This document shows positions 1 through 8,344 of a stretch of 64,000 bases of DNA, piece after piece (position 1 is the stretch's first letter; every line of letters begins with the position of its first letter). Origin of the DNA: Pseudoalteromonas amylolytica. GTDB taxonomy: Bacteria > Pseudomonadota > Gammaproteobacteria > Enterobacterales > Alteromonadaceae. The notes beneath the pieces are model-generated. The model searched no databases and was not told the origin of the DNA. It saw only the letters and a program-made list of their open reading frames with translations. Where the stretch lies: the NCBI RefSeq assembly GCF_001854605.1, contig NZ_MKJU01000026.1, positions 62,001-126,000 of the forward strand, in the 5' to 3' direction. The translations under genes were made by a program, and so were the position numbers.

Positions 1-819
1 TCAGGTCTAAGTGTATCTGAGCTCGTTCGAGTAGCTTGGGGCGCTGCAGCAAGCTATCGCGCAGCGGACAAACGCGGTGGCGTCAATGGTGCCCGTATAG
101 CACTGGCACCACAAAAAGATTGGCAAGTTAATAACCCCGTGGAAACACAAAAAGTCATTAAAGTGCTCAGCAACATCCAATCAAATTTCAATGGCGGTAT
201 GTTCAACAGCAGTCGTGTTTCTTTGGCGGATTTGATTGTGTTAGCTGCAAATGCGGCCATTGAAAAAGCAGCTAAAGACGCGGGTTACGCAGTATCGGTA
301 CCATTTATTCCTGGTCGAGCGGATGCAACACAGGCACAAACCGATGTGAACTCATTTAGCTTGCTAGAGCTCAGTGCCGATGGTTTTAGAAACTACTTTG
401 ACAAACAAAACAGCTATAAGTCACCCACTGAAATGCTGATTGATAAAGCCGATCAACTCAACCTGAGTGTGCCACAGATGACTGTACTGATTGGTGGTAT
501 GCGCGTATTAGATGCAAATTATCAGGGGGTGAAACATGGCGTATTCACCAATCAGCCAGGCACCTTAAGTAACGACTTTTTCGTAAACTTACTAGACATG
601 TCAACAGTTTGGAGAAAGTCATCAGAGCAAGGTATATATCAAGGTTTTGACCGTCAAACGGGTGAGCCGAAATGGAGCGCGACTTCAGTTGATTTGATCT
701 TTGGCTCTAACTCTGAGTTACGTGCTGTGGCGGAAGTGTATGCATTCGATACGTCAAAACAAAAGTTTGTGGACGACTTTATCAAAGTATGGACCAAGGT
801 GATGAATTTAGACCGCTAA
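1..819 (+). CDS. katG: Catalase-peroxidase KatG, C-terminal part (cut by window start)
   Basis: The reading frame is open from base 1 to the stop at 817-819, so only the last 272 residues are present. They match the C-terminal peroxidase-like domain of bifunctional catalase-peroxidases, with typical blocks such as [35 protein letters not shown] and [17 protein letters not shown], and a [18 protein letters not shown] end. KatG disproportionates hydrogen peroxide using haem. The haem-binding N-terminal domain lies outside the window, so activity cannot be judged here. The gene ends at a clear hairpin terminator. Confidence 0.95.
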   Translation, partial: SGLSVSELVRVAWGAAASYRAADKRGGVNGARIALAPQKDWQVNNPVETQKVIKVLSNIQSNFNGGMFNSSRVSLADLIVLAANAAIEKAAKDAGYAVSVPFIPGRADATQAQTDVNSFSLLELSADGFRNYFDKQNSYKSPTEMLIDKADQLNLSVPQMTVLIGGMRVLDANYQGVKHGVFTNQPGTLSNDFFVNLLDMSTVWRKSSEQGIYQGFDRQTGEPKWSATSVDLIFGSNSELRAVAEVYAFDTSKQKFVDDFIKVWTKVMNLDR

Positions 820-832
820 ACGTATCCTTTGT

Positions 833-863
833 AGGCACTGAGCAACCATACTCAGTGCCTTTT
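833..863 (+). terminator. Rho-independent terminator after katG
   Basis: A 10-bp stem (AGGCACTGAG paired with CTCAGTGCCT) with an 8-nt loop is followed by a short T run, 14 bases after the katG stop. Confidence 0.8.
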
Positions 864-980
864 CTCCACTAACCACCCGAATTTTCTCCATTTTCTTTGC
901 ACGATTCAACGCTACCTTAGCGCCAAATGAGTTCTTAAACACTCATAAAGACCAATATAATCAAATATAAGGATAAACTA

Positions 981-2480
981 ATGGCGTTTAAATTAAGCTC
1001 TTTGTGCCTTGCTCTGTCGCTGGGCCTATCAAACTATGCAATGGCTTCTTGTAACGGTATAGGCGATGGAGCCAGTGCTACTTTAGAGGGGGTGTCACTA
1101 AGAATTGCAGGTTCTGCTGAGTCCGAGTCATTTTCATTTAACACTTCGCAAGACACATTAACCGTTACTAGAACCGCCAGCAGTAACACCAGCTGCGATA
1201 CATTTTACCTCAGCCAAATCATGTTTATTGAAGCCAGATTGGGCGCAGGGAATGACACCTTCAATGGACAAGATGTCGCAGTCATGCAGTACGTCTATGG
1301 CGAAAATGGTAATGACACAATTACCACAGGCTCGCAACAAGATAGAGTGTATGGTGGTGCAGGTAATGACACGATTTATGGTCGTGCTGGCAATGATATG
1401 TTGCACGGACAAGACGGTAGCGATGTGATCTATGGCGGCTATGGCAATGATCACATTACGGGAGGAAACGACCATGACCAACTGTTTGGCGATCAGAATG
1501 ATGACGTAATCGTTGGTGACAATGGTGGTGATTTACTCATCGGTGGCCAAGGTAGTGACCTGCTTATGGGTGGTAATGATAATGACTATCTCGGTGGAGG
1601 GTGCCGTCTTGCCAATGCCAATAATGGCTATATTTACGAACAAAGTGGCTGTAACAGCAACAGCGATGGTGGCGACACCTTATACGGCGGAAGCGGTGAC
1701 GACGTGCTAAGTGGTGATAAGGGGAATGACAAACTCTACGGTGAAGACGGCGATGATTATCTAACCGGTAATAAGGGTCGCGAAGACCGACTATACGGCG
1801 GTAACGGTAAAGACGCCCTCTTTGAAGTAGGCGATGGTGATGTCGTCAATAGTAGCAAATGGCACAAAGCATGGGGCAACGGCGGCGACGATATTCTCTT
1901 CACTTACTTAGAAAACTCACGACAAGAAGGTGGTAGCGGCAATGACGTCATTATTACTTCGTCAACGGAGTTTGACGCAAAAATTCAAGGTGGTAGAAAT
2001 GCCGATTACATTTGGACGGCCGATGCTTTTCCTGAGGGCAGTTGCGGCAAGGGTGATGATAAAGGGGTGTTATTTTTAAATAGCTGTGAAGGCATCACTT
2101 GGGTTGATGACTATCAAGGGCTTTTGTCTAAAGTTGATAAGAAAAGTAACTTCGATAACCCCTACTATGACGCTGCCAATGCTGTGGTAGAAATGCCTGG
2201 TTCATACACTGGCTTAAATAATGGTTGGCGTAGTTATGGCCCTCGCCCCACCGCACTATTCGATATAGTTTCCAGCGCCGTATTTCAACGCTGGTTAGAA
2301 GATCAATCTACAAAACCCTACTCATACTACGAGTGGCGTGTTGATTACAACGTTGGCTCAGGTATTTACGGCACCTATATAAACTGTATGGAGAATAACG
2401 TTGCTTATAAATGTAAGCACATTTTGCAACAAGTCCAGACCTGCTACAACCAAACAGGTAGTGTGGTAGATTGCCAATAA
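981..2480 (+). CDS. Secreted calcium-binding protein with RTX-type nonapeptide repeats
   Basis: The 499-residue product starts with a Sec-type signal peptide (hydrophobic core, ending near AMA-S at about residue 22). From about residue 90 to 280 it carries many GGxGxD-type repeats (AGNDTI, GGAGNDTIYG, GGSGDDVLSGDKGNDKLYG), the hallmark of calcium-binding beta-roll domains. The C-terminal 150 residues contain several cysteines and are not of a family I recognise. Most RTX proteins leave by a type I system with a C-terminal signal. A cleavable signal peptide plus cysteines suggests the periplasm or a type II route instead. No transporter genes are adjacent. It could be an adhesin, a matrix protein or the binding part of an enzyme. 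Confidence 0.8.
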   Translation: MAFKLSSLCLALSLGLSNYAMASCNGIGDGASATLEGVSLRIAGSAESESFSFNTSQDTLTVTRTASSNTSCDTFYLSQIMFIEARLGAGNDTFNGQDVAVMQYVYGENGNDTITTGSQQDRVYGGAGNDTIYGRAGNDMLHGQDGSDVIYGGYGNDHITGGNDHDQLFGDQNDDVIVGDNGGDLLIGGQGSDLLMGGNDNDYLGGGCRLANANNGYIYEQSGCNSNSDGGDTLYGGSGDDVLSGDKGNDKLYGEDGDDYLTGNKGREDRLYGGNGKDALFEVGDGDVVNSSKWHKAWGNGGDDILFTYLENSRQEGGSGNDVIITSSTEFDAKIQGGRNADYIWTADAFPEGSCGKGDDKGVLFLNSCEGITWVDDYQGLLSKVDKKSNFDNPYYDAANAVVEMPGSYTGLNNGWRSYGPRPTALFDIVSSAVFQRWLEDQSTKPYSYYEWRVDYNVGSGIYGTYINCMENNVAYKCKHILQQVQTCYNQTGSVVDCQ

Positions 2481-2488
2481 CACTTACT

Positions 2489-2511
2489 AACCCGGCATCT
2501 CATGCCGGGTT
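2489..2511. terminator. Bidirectional terminator between RTX gene and EamA gene
   Basis: A perfect 10-bp stem (AACCCGGCAT with ATGCCGGGTT) around a 3-nt loop sits between two convergent genes, within 10 bases of both stop codons. Confidence 0.8.
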
Positions 2512-2517
2512 TGCCTG

Positions 2518-3363
2518 TTAAGCGTTACTCAACCTTTTGTTCACCCAAAGCGCAGACATAATAATGGCACCACCAATTGCAAGCCGCATAATGTCAGCGT
2601 CTCGATTCCAAATAGCCACGTTGACCAAAATGCCCGCAGGGATCAGCATATTATTCATAACAGCCAATACACCGACATCCACAACTGTAGTCCCTTTGTT
2701 CCACGCAAAATAACCCAACCCTGACGCTATGACTCCCAAATAGATAAGTACACTCCACTGCACAGCCGTTGTTGGTAAACCTGTTACATCGCCAAATGCA
2801 GCAAAGCAAGAAACAGCAACGGCTAACGCACCGATAAAAAACCAAGCAAATACGCTTTGCTGGGGAATTTCCTTGTCTTGCATCAGCCGTTTATACATCA
2901 CCTGCCCTGTTGCAAAACAAATATTTGCGCCCTGTACCAACAGCATACCAATCAAAAACTGCCCATCTACGCCTTCATAGCGAATCGCTATCGCGCCTAT
3001 CACGGCGATTAAAGCTGCCACTAAAAAGCCGATATGAAAGCGCTTCGCCAGCAGGTCATTGAACAGGGTAATATACAGTGGTGTCATAACGGTAAAGAGC
3101 AGCACCTCTGGCACACTTAAAAATAAAAACGAATGATAGTAAAAGCCGTACATCGCACCCAATTGAATAGCACCTACCAGCATCAATTTGGCGGCAAGCT
3201 TTTTGGGTATTACAGACAGCTTTAAGAAGGGAAGAAATACACAGGTCGCCAAAGTAATACGCACCAGCACACTGAACCAAGCGTCTACTTGTCCTGCCAA
3301 ATATACGCCTATCAAGCTAAATGAAAAAGCCCACAACAAGGTTACCGAAATAAGATATTGCAT
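2518..3363 (-). CDS. EamA/DMT-family transporter
   Basis: A 281-residue, very hydrophobic protein with about ten predicted membrane segments in two repeated halves, the usual layout and length of drug/metabolite transporters of the EamA family in the inner membrane. Family members export amino acids or other metabolites; the substrate cannot be read from sequence. The ATG start at 3361-3363 begins directly with a membrane segment (QYLISVTLLWAFSFSLIGVYLAG). The gene converges on the RTX gene and shares its terminator. Confidence 0.85.
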   Translation of the reverse strand: MQYLISVTLLWAFSFSLIGVYLAGQVDAWFSVLVRITLATCVFLPFLKLSVIPKKLAAKLMLVGAIQLGAMYGFYYHSFLFLSVPEVLLFTVMTPLYITLFNDLLAKRFHIGFLVAALIAVIGAIAIRYEGVDGQFLIGMLLVQGANICFATGQVMYKRLMQDKEIPQQSVFAWFFIGALAVAVSCFAAFGDVTGLPTTAVQWSVLIYLGVIASGLGYFAWNKGTTVVDVGVLAVMNNMLIPAGILVNVAIWNRDADIMRLAIGGAIIMSALWVNKRLSNA

Positions 3364-3436
3364 ACAGCCTGCGCTTTACCCAAAAATGCTATCGTACACA
3401 ATCACGTGTCGTGATTCACCTATTGTGAAGCTTTAC

Positions 3437-3739
3437 TCACTCATGAGCCGTTCTTTTTAAAAGTTTGTAAAGGGTATCTATGCGTTTATGGGTACGATAA
3501 CTTTCATAACACATGTTTACGCCTATCAATATTGTGCCGTAGAGCAAGCAGTAAGATGTGAGCTGATCTGAGCTACTAGGCACCAGTGCGCTCCAGCCAA
3601 ACGCCAAAGCACATACGCTCAACGCTTTAAAGCTGTGTGAAAACACGTTGGGGCGTAGCGACGCTAATTCAGCTTCCAATTGAACTTGCTTCTTCATTTG
3701 TGTCAACGCGATATGACTTTCAATACTTTCTTTATTCAT
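3437..3739 (-). CDS. Small two-segment membrane protein, function unknown
   Basis: A 100-residue protein with a polar N-terminus, two hydrophobic segments (about residues 38-55 and 61-77) and a basic C-terminus (HKRIDTLYKLLKRT). The ATG is preceded by a strong Shine-Dalgarno AAGGAGA at good spacing, which supports a real gene. I do not recognise the family. It lies upstream of the EamA gene on the same strand with a gap of about 70 bases, so co-transcription is possible. Confidence 0.65.
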   Translation of the reverse strand: MNKESIESHIALTQMKKQVQLEAELASLRPNVFSHSFKALSVCALAFGWSALVPSSSDQLTSYCLLYGTILIGVNMCYESYRTHKRIDTLYKLLKRTAHE

Positions 3740-4070
3740 AATCTCTCCTTAGACAACGATAAAACTCCCTGACATATATTCAATTTGCCATTCACTGAAC
3801 CCAAGCCCCTTTATTGGGTACTCAAATTGAGTCAATTATACAAGTCAACTTTATAATTACCAGCCCTATCTAGAGTAAATACGTTAACTTCTTGTATCGG
3901 GAATATTCCACTTGTTTTTATAGACTTTAATCTGTACAGCCTATGCTGGCTGCACACATAGTATTATTTAACTTAACTTTTCATAAATATAATAAATTAC
4001 CTAAATTTAACACAGTTGATTGATTTGTTTTCATCTTTGCAATTATTTGTTAGAGTTCTTTGGTCGGCTT
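3740..4070. other. AT-rich intergenic region upstream of the riboswitch
   Basis: No open frame with a ribosome binding site is visible. This stretch must hold the promoter of the small membrane protein gene (leftward) and the promoter driving the riboswitch and protease (rightward). It is AT-rich, but I could not fix a single convincing -35/-10 pair. Confidence 0.4.
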
Positions 4071-4182
4071 ATTCGACGCTATGGGCAAACCATTCGAAAG
4101 GATGGGGCGCAAAGTCACCGGTCTAAGGGGTCAACAGCCCTATGATAGCGGGATTGCTAGCGCAGCCAAACCATTCGGCTGC
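4071..4182 (+). promoter_or_regulatory. Cyclic-di-GMP-I riboswitch (GEMM-I) in the protease leader
   Basis: Bases 4073-4162 match the GEMM-I consensus closely. They show GACGC then ATGGGCAAACC, the conserved CATTCGAAAG loop with its GATG closing strand, then GGGCGCAAAG, ACCGGTCTAA and a final TAGCGGG-type hairpin. The order and spacing match the known Vibrio cholerae Vc2 aptamer. A second hairpin (GCAGCC, 4162-4167, with GGCTGC, 4177-4182) followed by CTATCTTT overlaps the aptamer's 3' end. It could be the expression platform, acting as a weak terminator. The metalloprotease gene starts 48 bases further on. Whether binding switches expression on or off cannot be told from sequence. Confidence 0.9.
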
Positions 4183-4230
4183 CTATCTTTCCGTTCCAAA
4201 TGACCAAGTTGTTATTATTTGGAGCATAAA

Positions 4231-6327
4231 ATGAAGTTATTAACAAAAAGCAAAGCTGTCATGCTTTGTGGGTGTATTGGTATGGCATTAGGCTCTACCG
4301 CCTATGCCGCTGGCAAAAGCACACCACAAACAGCATTGCCAATACAAGCCATCAACAATTTACCAAATGGCAAACTAAAAACTAGCCTCAGCAAATTACC
4401 TCCTCACGCCCAACAAAAGGCGCTTGTACAACTACAAGAACTGGCAATTCCAGCTATTGATACCTTGCTGATGCAAGCCGATAGCAGCGGTGAGCTGTTC
4501 TACATCGAAGAAGCTTTGGTTGACGGCCTAGCGAACGATTCTGAACAAGCATACACGTTGCCGCCTGTGGATGTGTTTAAACTACACAGTAACCCAAGTT
4601 CTAATAACAAAGTGTTTTTAGATTTCGATGGCGGCATTGTCAGTGGTCGCGCATGGGGAAGCGGTGCCACTTTTGATTCAGCGCCCTATGATTTAGATGG
4701 CGATCCAAATACATTCAATGAAAATGAACGCGCGCGTATTCATGACATCTGGAACCGCATGGCGGATGATTTCGCCGCCTTTGACATTGATGTCACAACA
4801 GAAGCTCCCGTTGAGTTTGGTCCGAATGTTGGCTGGGTGTTATTTACCAAAGACACCGATCTGTCTGGCTATGCCATGCCACATCAAGGTGCCGGGGGCG
4901 TGGCCTACGTGAACGTGTGGGGCCGCAGTAATTTTACTTACTATCAACCTGCGTTTGTGTACTACAACCGCCTAGGCAGCGGCGTCGCATCTTATATGGC
5001 TGAAGCAGGCTCTCATGAGCTTGGCCACAATTTGGGATTAAGCCATGATGGCACTTCCACGCAAAGCTACTATCCAGGCCTTGGCAATGATAGCGATCCG
5101 AGCAGTTGGGCGCCAATTATGGGCGCCAGCTACTATAAAAATGTGACCCAATGGAGTAAAGGGGAATACCCCGATGCCAACCAAAATCAGGATGATATCG
5201 CGATCATCGCAACCAAATTAGGCATGACAATCGACACCGAAGGTAGCAGTGATAACCCTGTTATTTTGCAAGTAGACAGCCAAGGTGGATTTTCTGCGAC
5301 TAACCGCCAAATAGACCCCGACAACGTATCTACAGGCAACAAAGGTAGCGTGCAAGTCAGTGACAGTGACTGGTTTCAGTTCAGTGTGGGCAGTGGTCCC
5401 GCTGAATTTATTGCCATCCCTGCCTGGGATGTATTTCCTCGCAGCAACAAGCGTGGTGCTAATCTGGATATTGGCCTGAATTTATACGACAGTAGTGGCA
5501 CAGTGGTCGCAACTAATAATACCCATAACGATACCAGTGCTAGTATTCAGATAGATCTCGCACAAGGGGTTTATACGCTAGAAGTGTTTGGTGCTGCGGG
5601 CCCATATGCAAGCGACTATGCAAGTCAAGGCCATTTCTATTTACAGGGTCAAGTGACTCCTGCAACCCCTGATAATACACCACCAGATCCTAATCCTATG
5701 AGTTTTGCTCAAGCTCCAACAACGATGAGTGATTCAGAAATTACAATGCAGGCTGTTAGCGCTATTGATGACAATGGTGGTGTCGTAAGCTATCGCTTTG
5801 ACTGCACACAAAATAGCAATATCTGCCAAGGCAGTGACTGGCAAAGTGATACTGTGTTTACGGCAACGGCACTGCAATCACAGACTCAATATTGCTTCAG
5901 CGTACAAGCAAAAGATTTAACAGGTAACACCACGGTGCCATCTGCAAGTTTGTGTGCTACCACACATACCCCACCGCCAAAACCTTTGCCCCCTGCTCCA
6001 CCAAGCAATTTATCAGTGCTTGACGCTCAAGACGGTACCGCTTTATTAAATTGGCAAGACAACAGTGACAATGAGCTGATATTTGAAGTACAGCGAGAGT
6101 CACAACACAAAAACGGTCGCTGGCAGGCAACCCAGCTGGTGGCATCTGTTGGCAGCAATGAAACCACACACACTGATAACAGCGGTAAGGGGACATTTCG
6201 TTATCGAGTACGTGCAGTGAATGAAATAGCCAGTTCTGAGTGGACGATATGGCAGGTAGTGAGCGTGACCAGCACCACAGACGGTGGCTCAGATAAACCC
6301 TGTAAAGGCAAAAAGTGTACTAATTAG
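4231..6327 (+). CDS. Secreted zinc metalloprotease (metzincin) with PPC and fibronectin type III regions
   Basis: The 698-residue product has a signal peptide (cleavage near AYA-A), a prodomain of about 90 residues, and a catalytic domain with the metzincin motif HELGHNLGLSH (zinc ligands about H262, H266, H272) and a downstream Met-turn (APIMG). A bacterial pre-peptidase C-terminal (PPC)-like domain follows at about residues 350-485, then two fibronectin-III-like modules. The C-terminus ends in a small Cys pair (CKGKKC). I chose ATG 4231 because TTGGAG lies just upstream; an in-frame TTG at 4219 is part of that ribosome site. The gene lies behind a cyclic-di-GMP riboswitch, so secretion of this protease is probably tied to the motile/sessile switch. 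The substrate is unknown. Confidence 0.88.
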   Translation: MKLLTKSKAVMLCGCIGMALGSTAYAAGKSTPQTALPIQAINNLPNGKLKTSLSKLPPHAQQKALVQLQELAIPAIDTLLMQADSSGELFYIEEALVDGLANDSEQAYTLPPVDVFKLHSNPSSNNKVFLDFDGGIVSGRAWGSGATFDSAPYDLDGDPNTFNENERARIHDIWNRMADDFAAFDIDVTTEAPVEFGPNVGWVLFTKDTDLSGYAMPHQGAGGVAYVNVWGRSNFTYYQPAFVYYNRLGSGVASYMAEAGSHELGHNLGLSHDGTSTQSYYPGLGNDSDPSSWAPIMGASYYKNVTQWSKGEYPDANQNQDDIAIIATKLGMTIDTEGSSDNPVILQVDSQGGFSATNRQIDPDNVSTGNKGSVQVSDSDWFQFSVGSGPAEFIAIPAWDVFPRSNKRGANLDIGLNLYDSSGTVVATNNTHNDTSASIQIDLAQGVYTLEVFGAAGPYASDYASQGHFYLQGQVTPATPDNTPPDPNPMSFAQAPTTMSDSEITMQAVSAIDDNGGVVSYRFDCTQNSNICQGSDWQSDTVFTATALQSQTQYCFSVQAKDLTGNTTVPSASLCATTHTPPPKPLPPAPPSNLSVLDAQDGTALLNWQDNSDNELIFEVQRESQHKNGRWQATQLVASVGSNETTHTDNSGKGTFRYRVRAVNEIASSEWTIWQVVSVTSTTDGGSDKPCKGKKCTN

Positions 6328-6352
6328 ACATATCTCTCTTAGATATCACCAA

Positions 6353-6377
6353 AAGCAGCCACTTGGCTGCTTTTTTT
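6353..6377 (+). terminator. Terminator after metalloprotease gene
   Basis: A GCAGCC/GGCTGC stem with a 4-nt loop is followed by seven T residues. Confidence 0.85.
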
Positions 6378-6444
6378 GCAGGCTGTGCTTGCTCACATCA
6401 CATTGATAAGGCCAATAATTCTACCTCAGCGGTCTATCGACGAC

Positions 6445-7572
6445 TCAGCCTTGCCCTAAAACACTTTTCACGGTGTCGAACAACATATAATGATCGTCAC
6501 ATAAAATAGATTTTTGGCTTAAATCTAATTGCTCTCCTTTGACCCTACCGGGTAAAAAACCGCCACCACATAACGCCTTATGTGGGCATTGCTGGCAATC
6601 TAGTGGCCGATAGTCTTTGAGCTTCAGGAGCTTAGCAAACATGGGCTCCTGTTCCAGTTGAGAAACTCCACCAGATATATGTAAGTCCGTTTTGCATCCG
6701 CCATCTTTGGCAGAGCGGAAATAATCAGGGTATTCAATCTGACCTTGTGTGTTCACCACAAACATATTCAGTACATCATTGCCTATCGAGTCAATATGAG
6801 CCTTACTGCCGTGTAAGACAGTCAAAATGTTAAAAAATGAACGAATATAGATGCTAGGATCATCATTGCGCATCCAGATATTGAATAGCGCTTGTTGCCA
6901 CTTTCCATAGCGGTGCTGTTTAATAACACTGTCATGTAATACATCTTGTTTCACGGTGTCATGATTGATCTCTATGGGCCACAATACGTCAATCCGTGTC
7001 ACGGGTAATGTCTTGATCCAGTCAAAATATTCCTGCGGGCTGATGTTGAGATTAATCACACTCAAAAAGCCACTCAACAAAGACTTATATTCGCTGTTGG
7101 CAATGTGCTGCACAGTTTTCATTATACGCTGATAACTGCCATGACCACTGTGATCGACTCTAAATTCATCGTTGTATTGTTGCGGGCCATCAATACTGAC
7201 GCTAATTGACACTTGATACTTTAAACATAATGCAAGTAAGCCATCGGGTACACTGATACCATTTGATTGAATTGAGAAGCTAATTGCAATTTCGTGTTTA
7301 CGGTTCAACTCATCCGCATGTTCGAACAAAGCTGCAAAACGCTTCACAGGCCACAATGTTGGTTCGCCACCATGTAATGTCACCTTAAAATGCTGCTGTG
7401 CGGTACTGACGCAATAGACGGCTATTTCATCAATCATAAGGGTTGCTGTGGCAACGTCCATTTTATTAGCTGTTTCTTCGAAGGTACGATCTGGTCCATT
7501 GAACATATAGCAATAACTACAATTCAAATTACAGACACTATTAAGCTTCACGATTGCTGCACTAAACGCCAT
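6445..7572 (-). CDS. Radical SAM/SPASM peptide maturase
   Basis: The 375-residue protein has the radical SAM cluster motif CNLNCSYC (C14, C18, C21), the GGEPTLW S-adenosylmethionine motif, and a C-terminal SPASM-type cysteine region (GGC..., CQQCPHKALCGGG). This C-terminus resembles the FxsB/GrrM-like enzymes that crosslink ribosomal peptides. I chose ATG 7572 because AAGGAG lies 9 bases upstream; an in-frame GTG at 7602 has no such site. The gene follows a 70-residue peptide gene by 65 bases on the same strand, the usual precursor-maturase order in RiPP loci. No transporter or dedicated peptidase is adjacent. The linkage it forms is unknown. Confidence 0.88.
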   Translation of the reverse strand: MAFSAAIVKLNSVCNLNCSYCYMFNGPDRTFEETANKMDVATATLMIDEIAVYCVSTAQQHFKVTLHGGEPTLWPVKRFAALFEHADELNRKHEIAISFSIQSNGISVPDGLLALCLKYQVSISVSIDGPQQYNDEFRVDHSGHGSYQRIMKTVQHIANSEYKSLLSGFLSVINLNISPQEYFDWIKTLPVTRIDVLWPIEINHDTVKQDVLHDSVIKQHRYGKWQQALFNIWMRNDDPSIYIRSFFNILTVLHGSKAHIDSIGNDVLNMFVVNTQGQIEYPDYFRSAKDGGCKTDLHISGGVSQLEQEPMFAKLLKLKDYRPLDCQQCPHKALCGGGFLPGRVKGEQLDLSQKSILCDDHYMLFDTVKSVLGQG

Positions 7573-7596
7573 GATAAACACTCCTTTTTGGCAAAT

Positions 7597-7621
7597 CGGC
7601 ACTCCACACTGTGAAGTGCCG
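7597..7621 (-). promoter_or_regulatory. Hairpin between precursor peptide and maturase genes
   Basis: A 7-bp stem (CGGCACT with AGTGCCG), extendable by three pairs past an internal mismatch region, lies in the 65-base gap of the transcript. It lacks a following U run, so it is not a standard terminator. It could stabilise the upstream peptide message or attenuate the enzyme message. Confidence 0.5.
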
Positions 7622-7637
7622 AGGTCGTACGCTCAGC

Positions 7638-7850
7638 TTAGATATCTAAACCAAAATCTAAAGAGAAACTAATCTGCGAAGCATCAAGCTTTAAGTCATT
7701 AATGATATGACCCTTCACAGCTTCTAAGATCCTAGATTTACCCAGCTCTTCGTTGAGTGAGTGAACGTCTAGCTTGTCGAGTTTTAATTCAGCAGGCTGC
7801 CTGAAGGCTTTCACTGCCTCGCTTGTTCTTACTCCTACACCTTTAGCCAT
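7638..7850 (-). CDS. Putative RiPP precursor peptide with C-terminal tandem FxLD
   Basis: A 70-residue acidic/basic peptide without cysteine, tryptophan or tyrosine. The N-terminal 55 residues are helix-prone and charged, like a leader. The last nine residues read FSLD-FGLD-I, two tandem FxLD units (F62-D65 and F66-D69). The ATG has a strong AAGGAGA site just upstream. Its position directly before a radical SAM/SPASM gene is what makes it a likely substrate. By analogy with cyclophane-forming enzymes the two phenylalanines would be candidate crosslink sites, but this is inference. Alternatively it is a small protein with another role. Confidence 0.7.
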   Translation of the reverse strand: MAKGVGVRTSEAVKAFRQPAELKLDKLDVHSLNEELGKSRILEAVKGHIINDLKLDASQISFSLDFGLDI

Positions 7851-7880
7851 AATTTAATCTCCTTCTAAATAAGTGGATTC

Positions 7881-7895
7881 GACTAGTAACTAGTC
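7881..7895. promoter_or_regulatory. Perfect palindrome upstream of the precursor peptide gene
   Basis: GACTAGT-A-ACTAGTC forms a 7+1+7 palindrome 31 bases upstream of the peptide start. It could be an operator or a leader hairpin. No protein is assigned. Confidence 0.4.
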
Positions 7896-8149
7896 AGCCC
7901 AAAGCTAGTACAGGAGTATGAGATGTCAACGAAGGTTATTGGGACAAAACTATGAGTTTTTTTTCGTGATTTTGCTAAGTAATTAAATATAATCCTGATT
8001 ACAACGCTTCACATGTACGCACATACAGCCAAAATTTATTGTCTAAAACTGCTTAATTAATCAATTAAAAACCATCGGTACTGTATTGTGATTTTTACAT
8101 CATTTTGTAAGCGCTTGACTGTTAAAGCAATAGGCTTATTGGAGTGAAA

Positions 8150-8182
8150 ATGGCAATAATAGAGCGTTTTTTAAGCAAATAG
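8150..8182 (+). CDS. Possible 10-codon leader peptide in the 7851-8344 intergenic region
   Basis: An ATG with a good GGAG site five bases upstream opens MAIIERFLSK and stops at 8180-8182. The same transcript would run into the strong hairpin at 8281-8319. It could be a leader peptide, part of a small RNA, or chance. The rest of the 494-base gap holds the precursor promoter region (leftward) and an AAGCGCTT palindrome near 8109-8116, but no larger gene. Confidence 0.25.
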   Translation: MAIIERFLSK

Positions 8183-8280
8183 TCGTCGCTTTAAATGACA
8201 TTGAATGGATCGGCTGGTGCAATATATTTAGTAGAAAAATACGGATGGATGGTGTGCGTAAACAAGCACTCTTTAGGTAG

Positions 8281-8319
8281 AGATAAGCGTGGTTTAGATA
8301 CACCAACGCTTATCTTTTT
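8281..8319 (+). terminator. Strong terminator of an unassigned rightward transcript
   Basis: A 10-bp perfect stem (AGATAAGCGT with ACGCTTATCT) around a 15-nt loop is followed by TTTTTA. No protein gene on the + strand lies upstream, so it may end a small RNA. On the other strand it could also stop the DUF3297 message. Confidence 0.65.
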
Positions 8320-8344
8320 ATGCTACGAAATCACTCGTAGGTGA

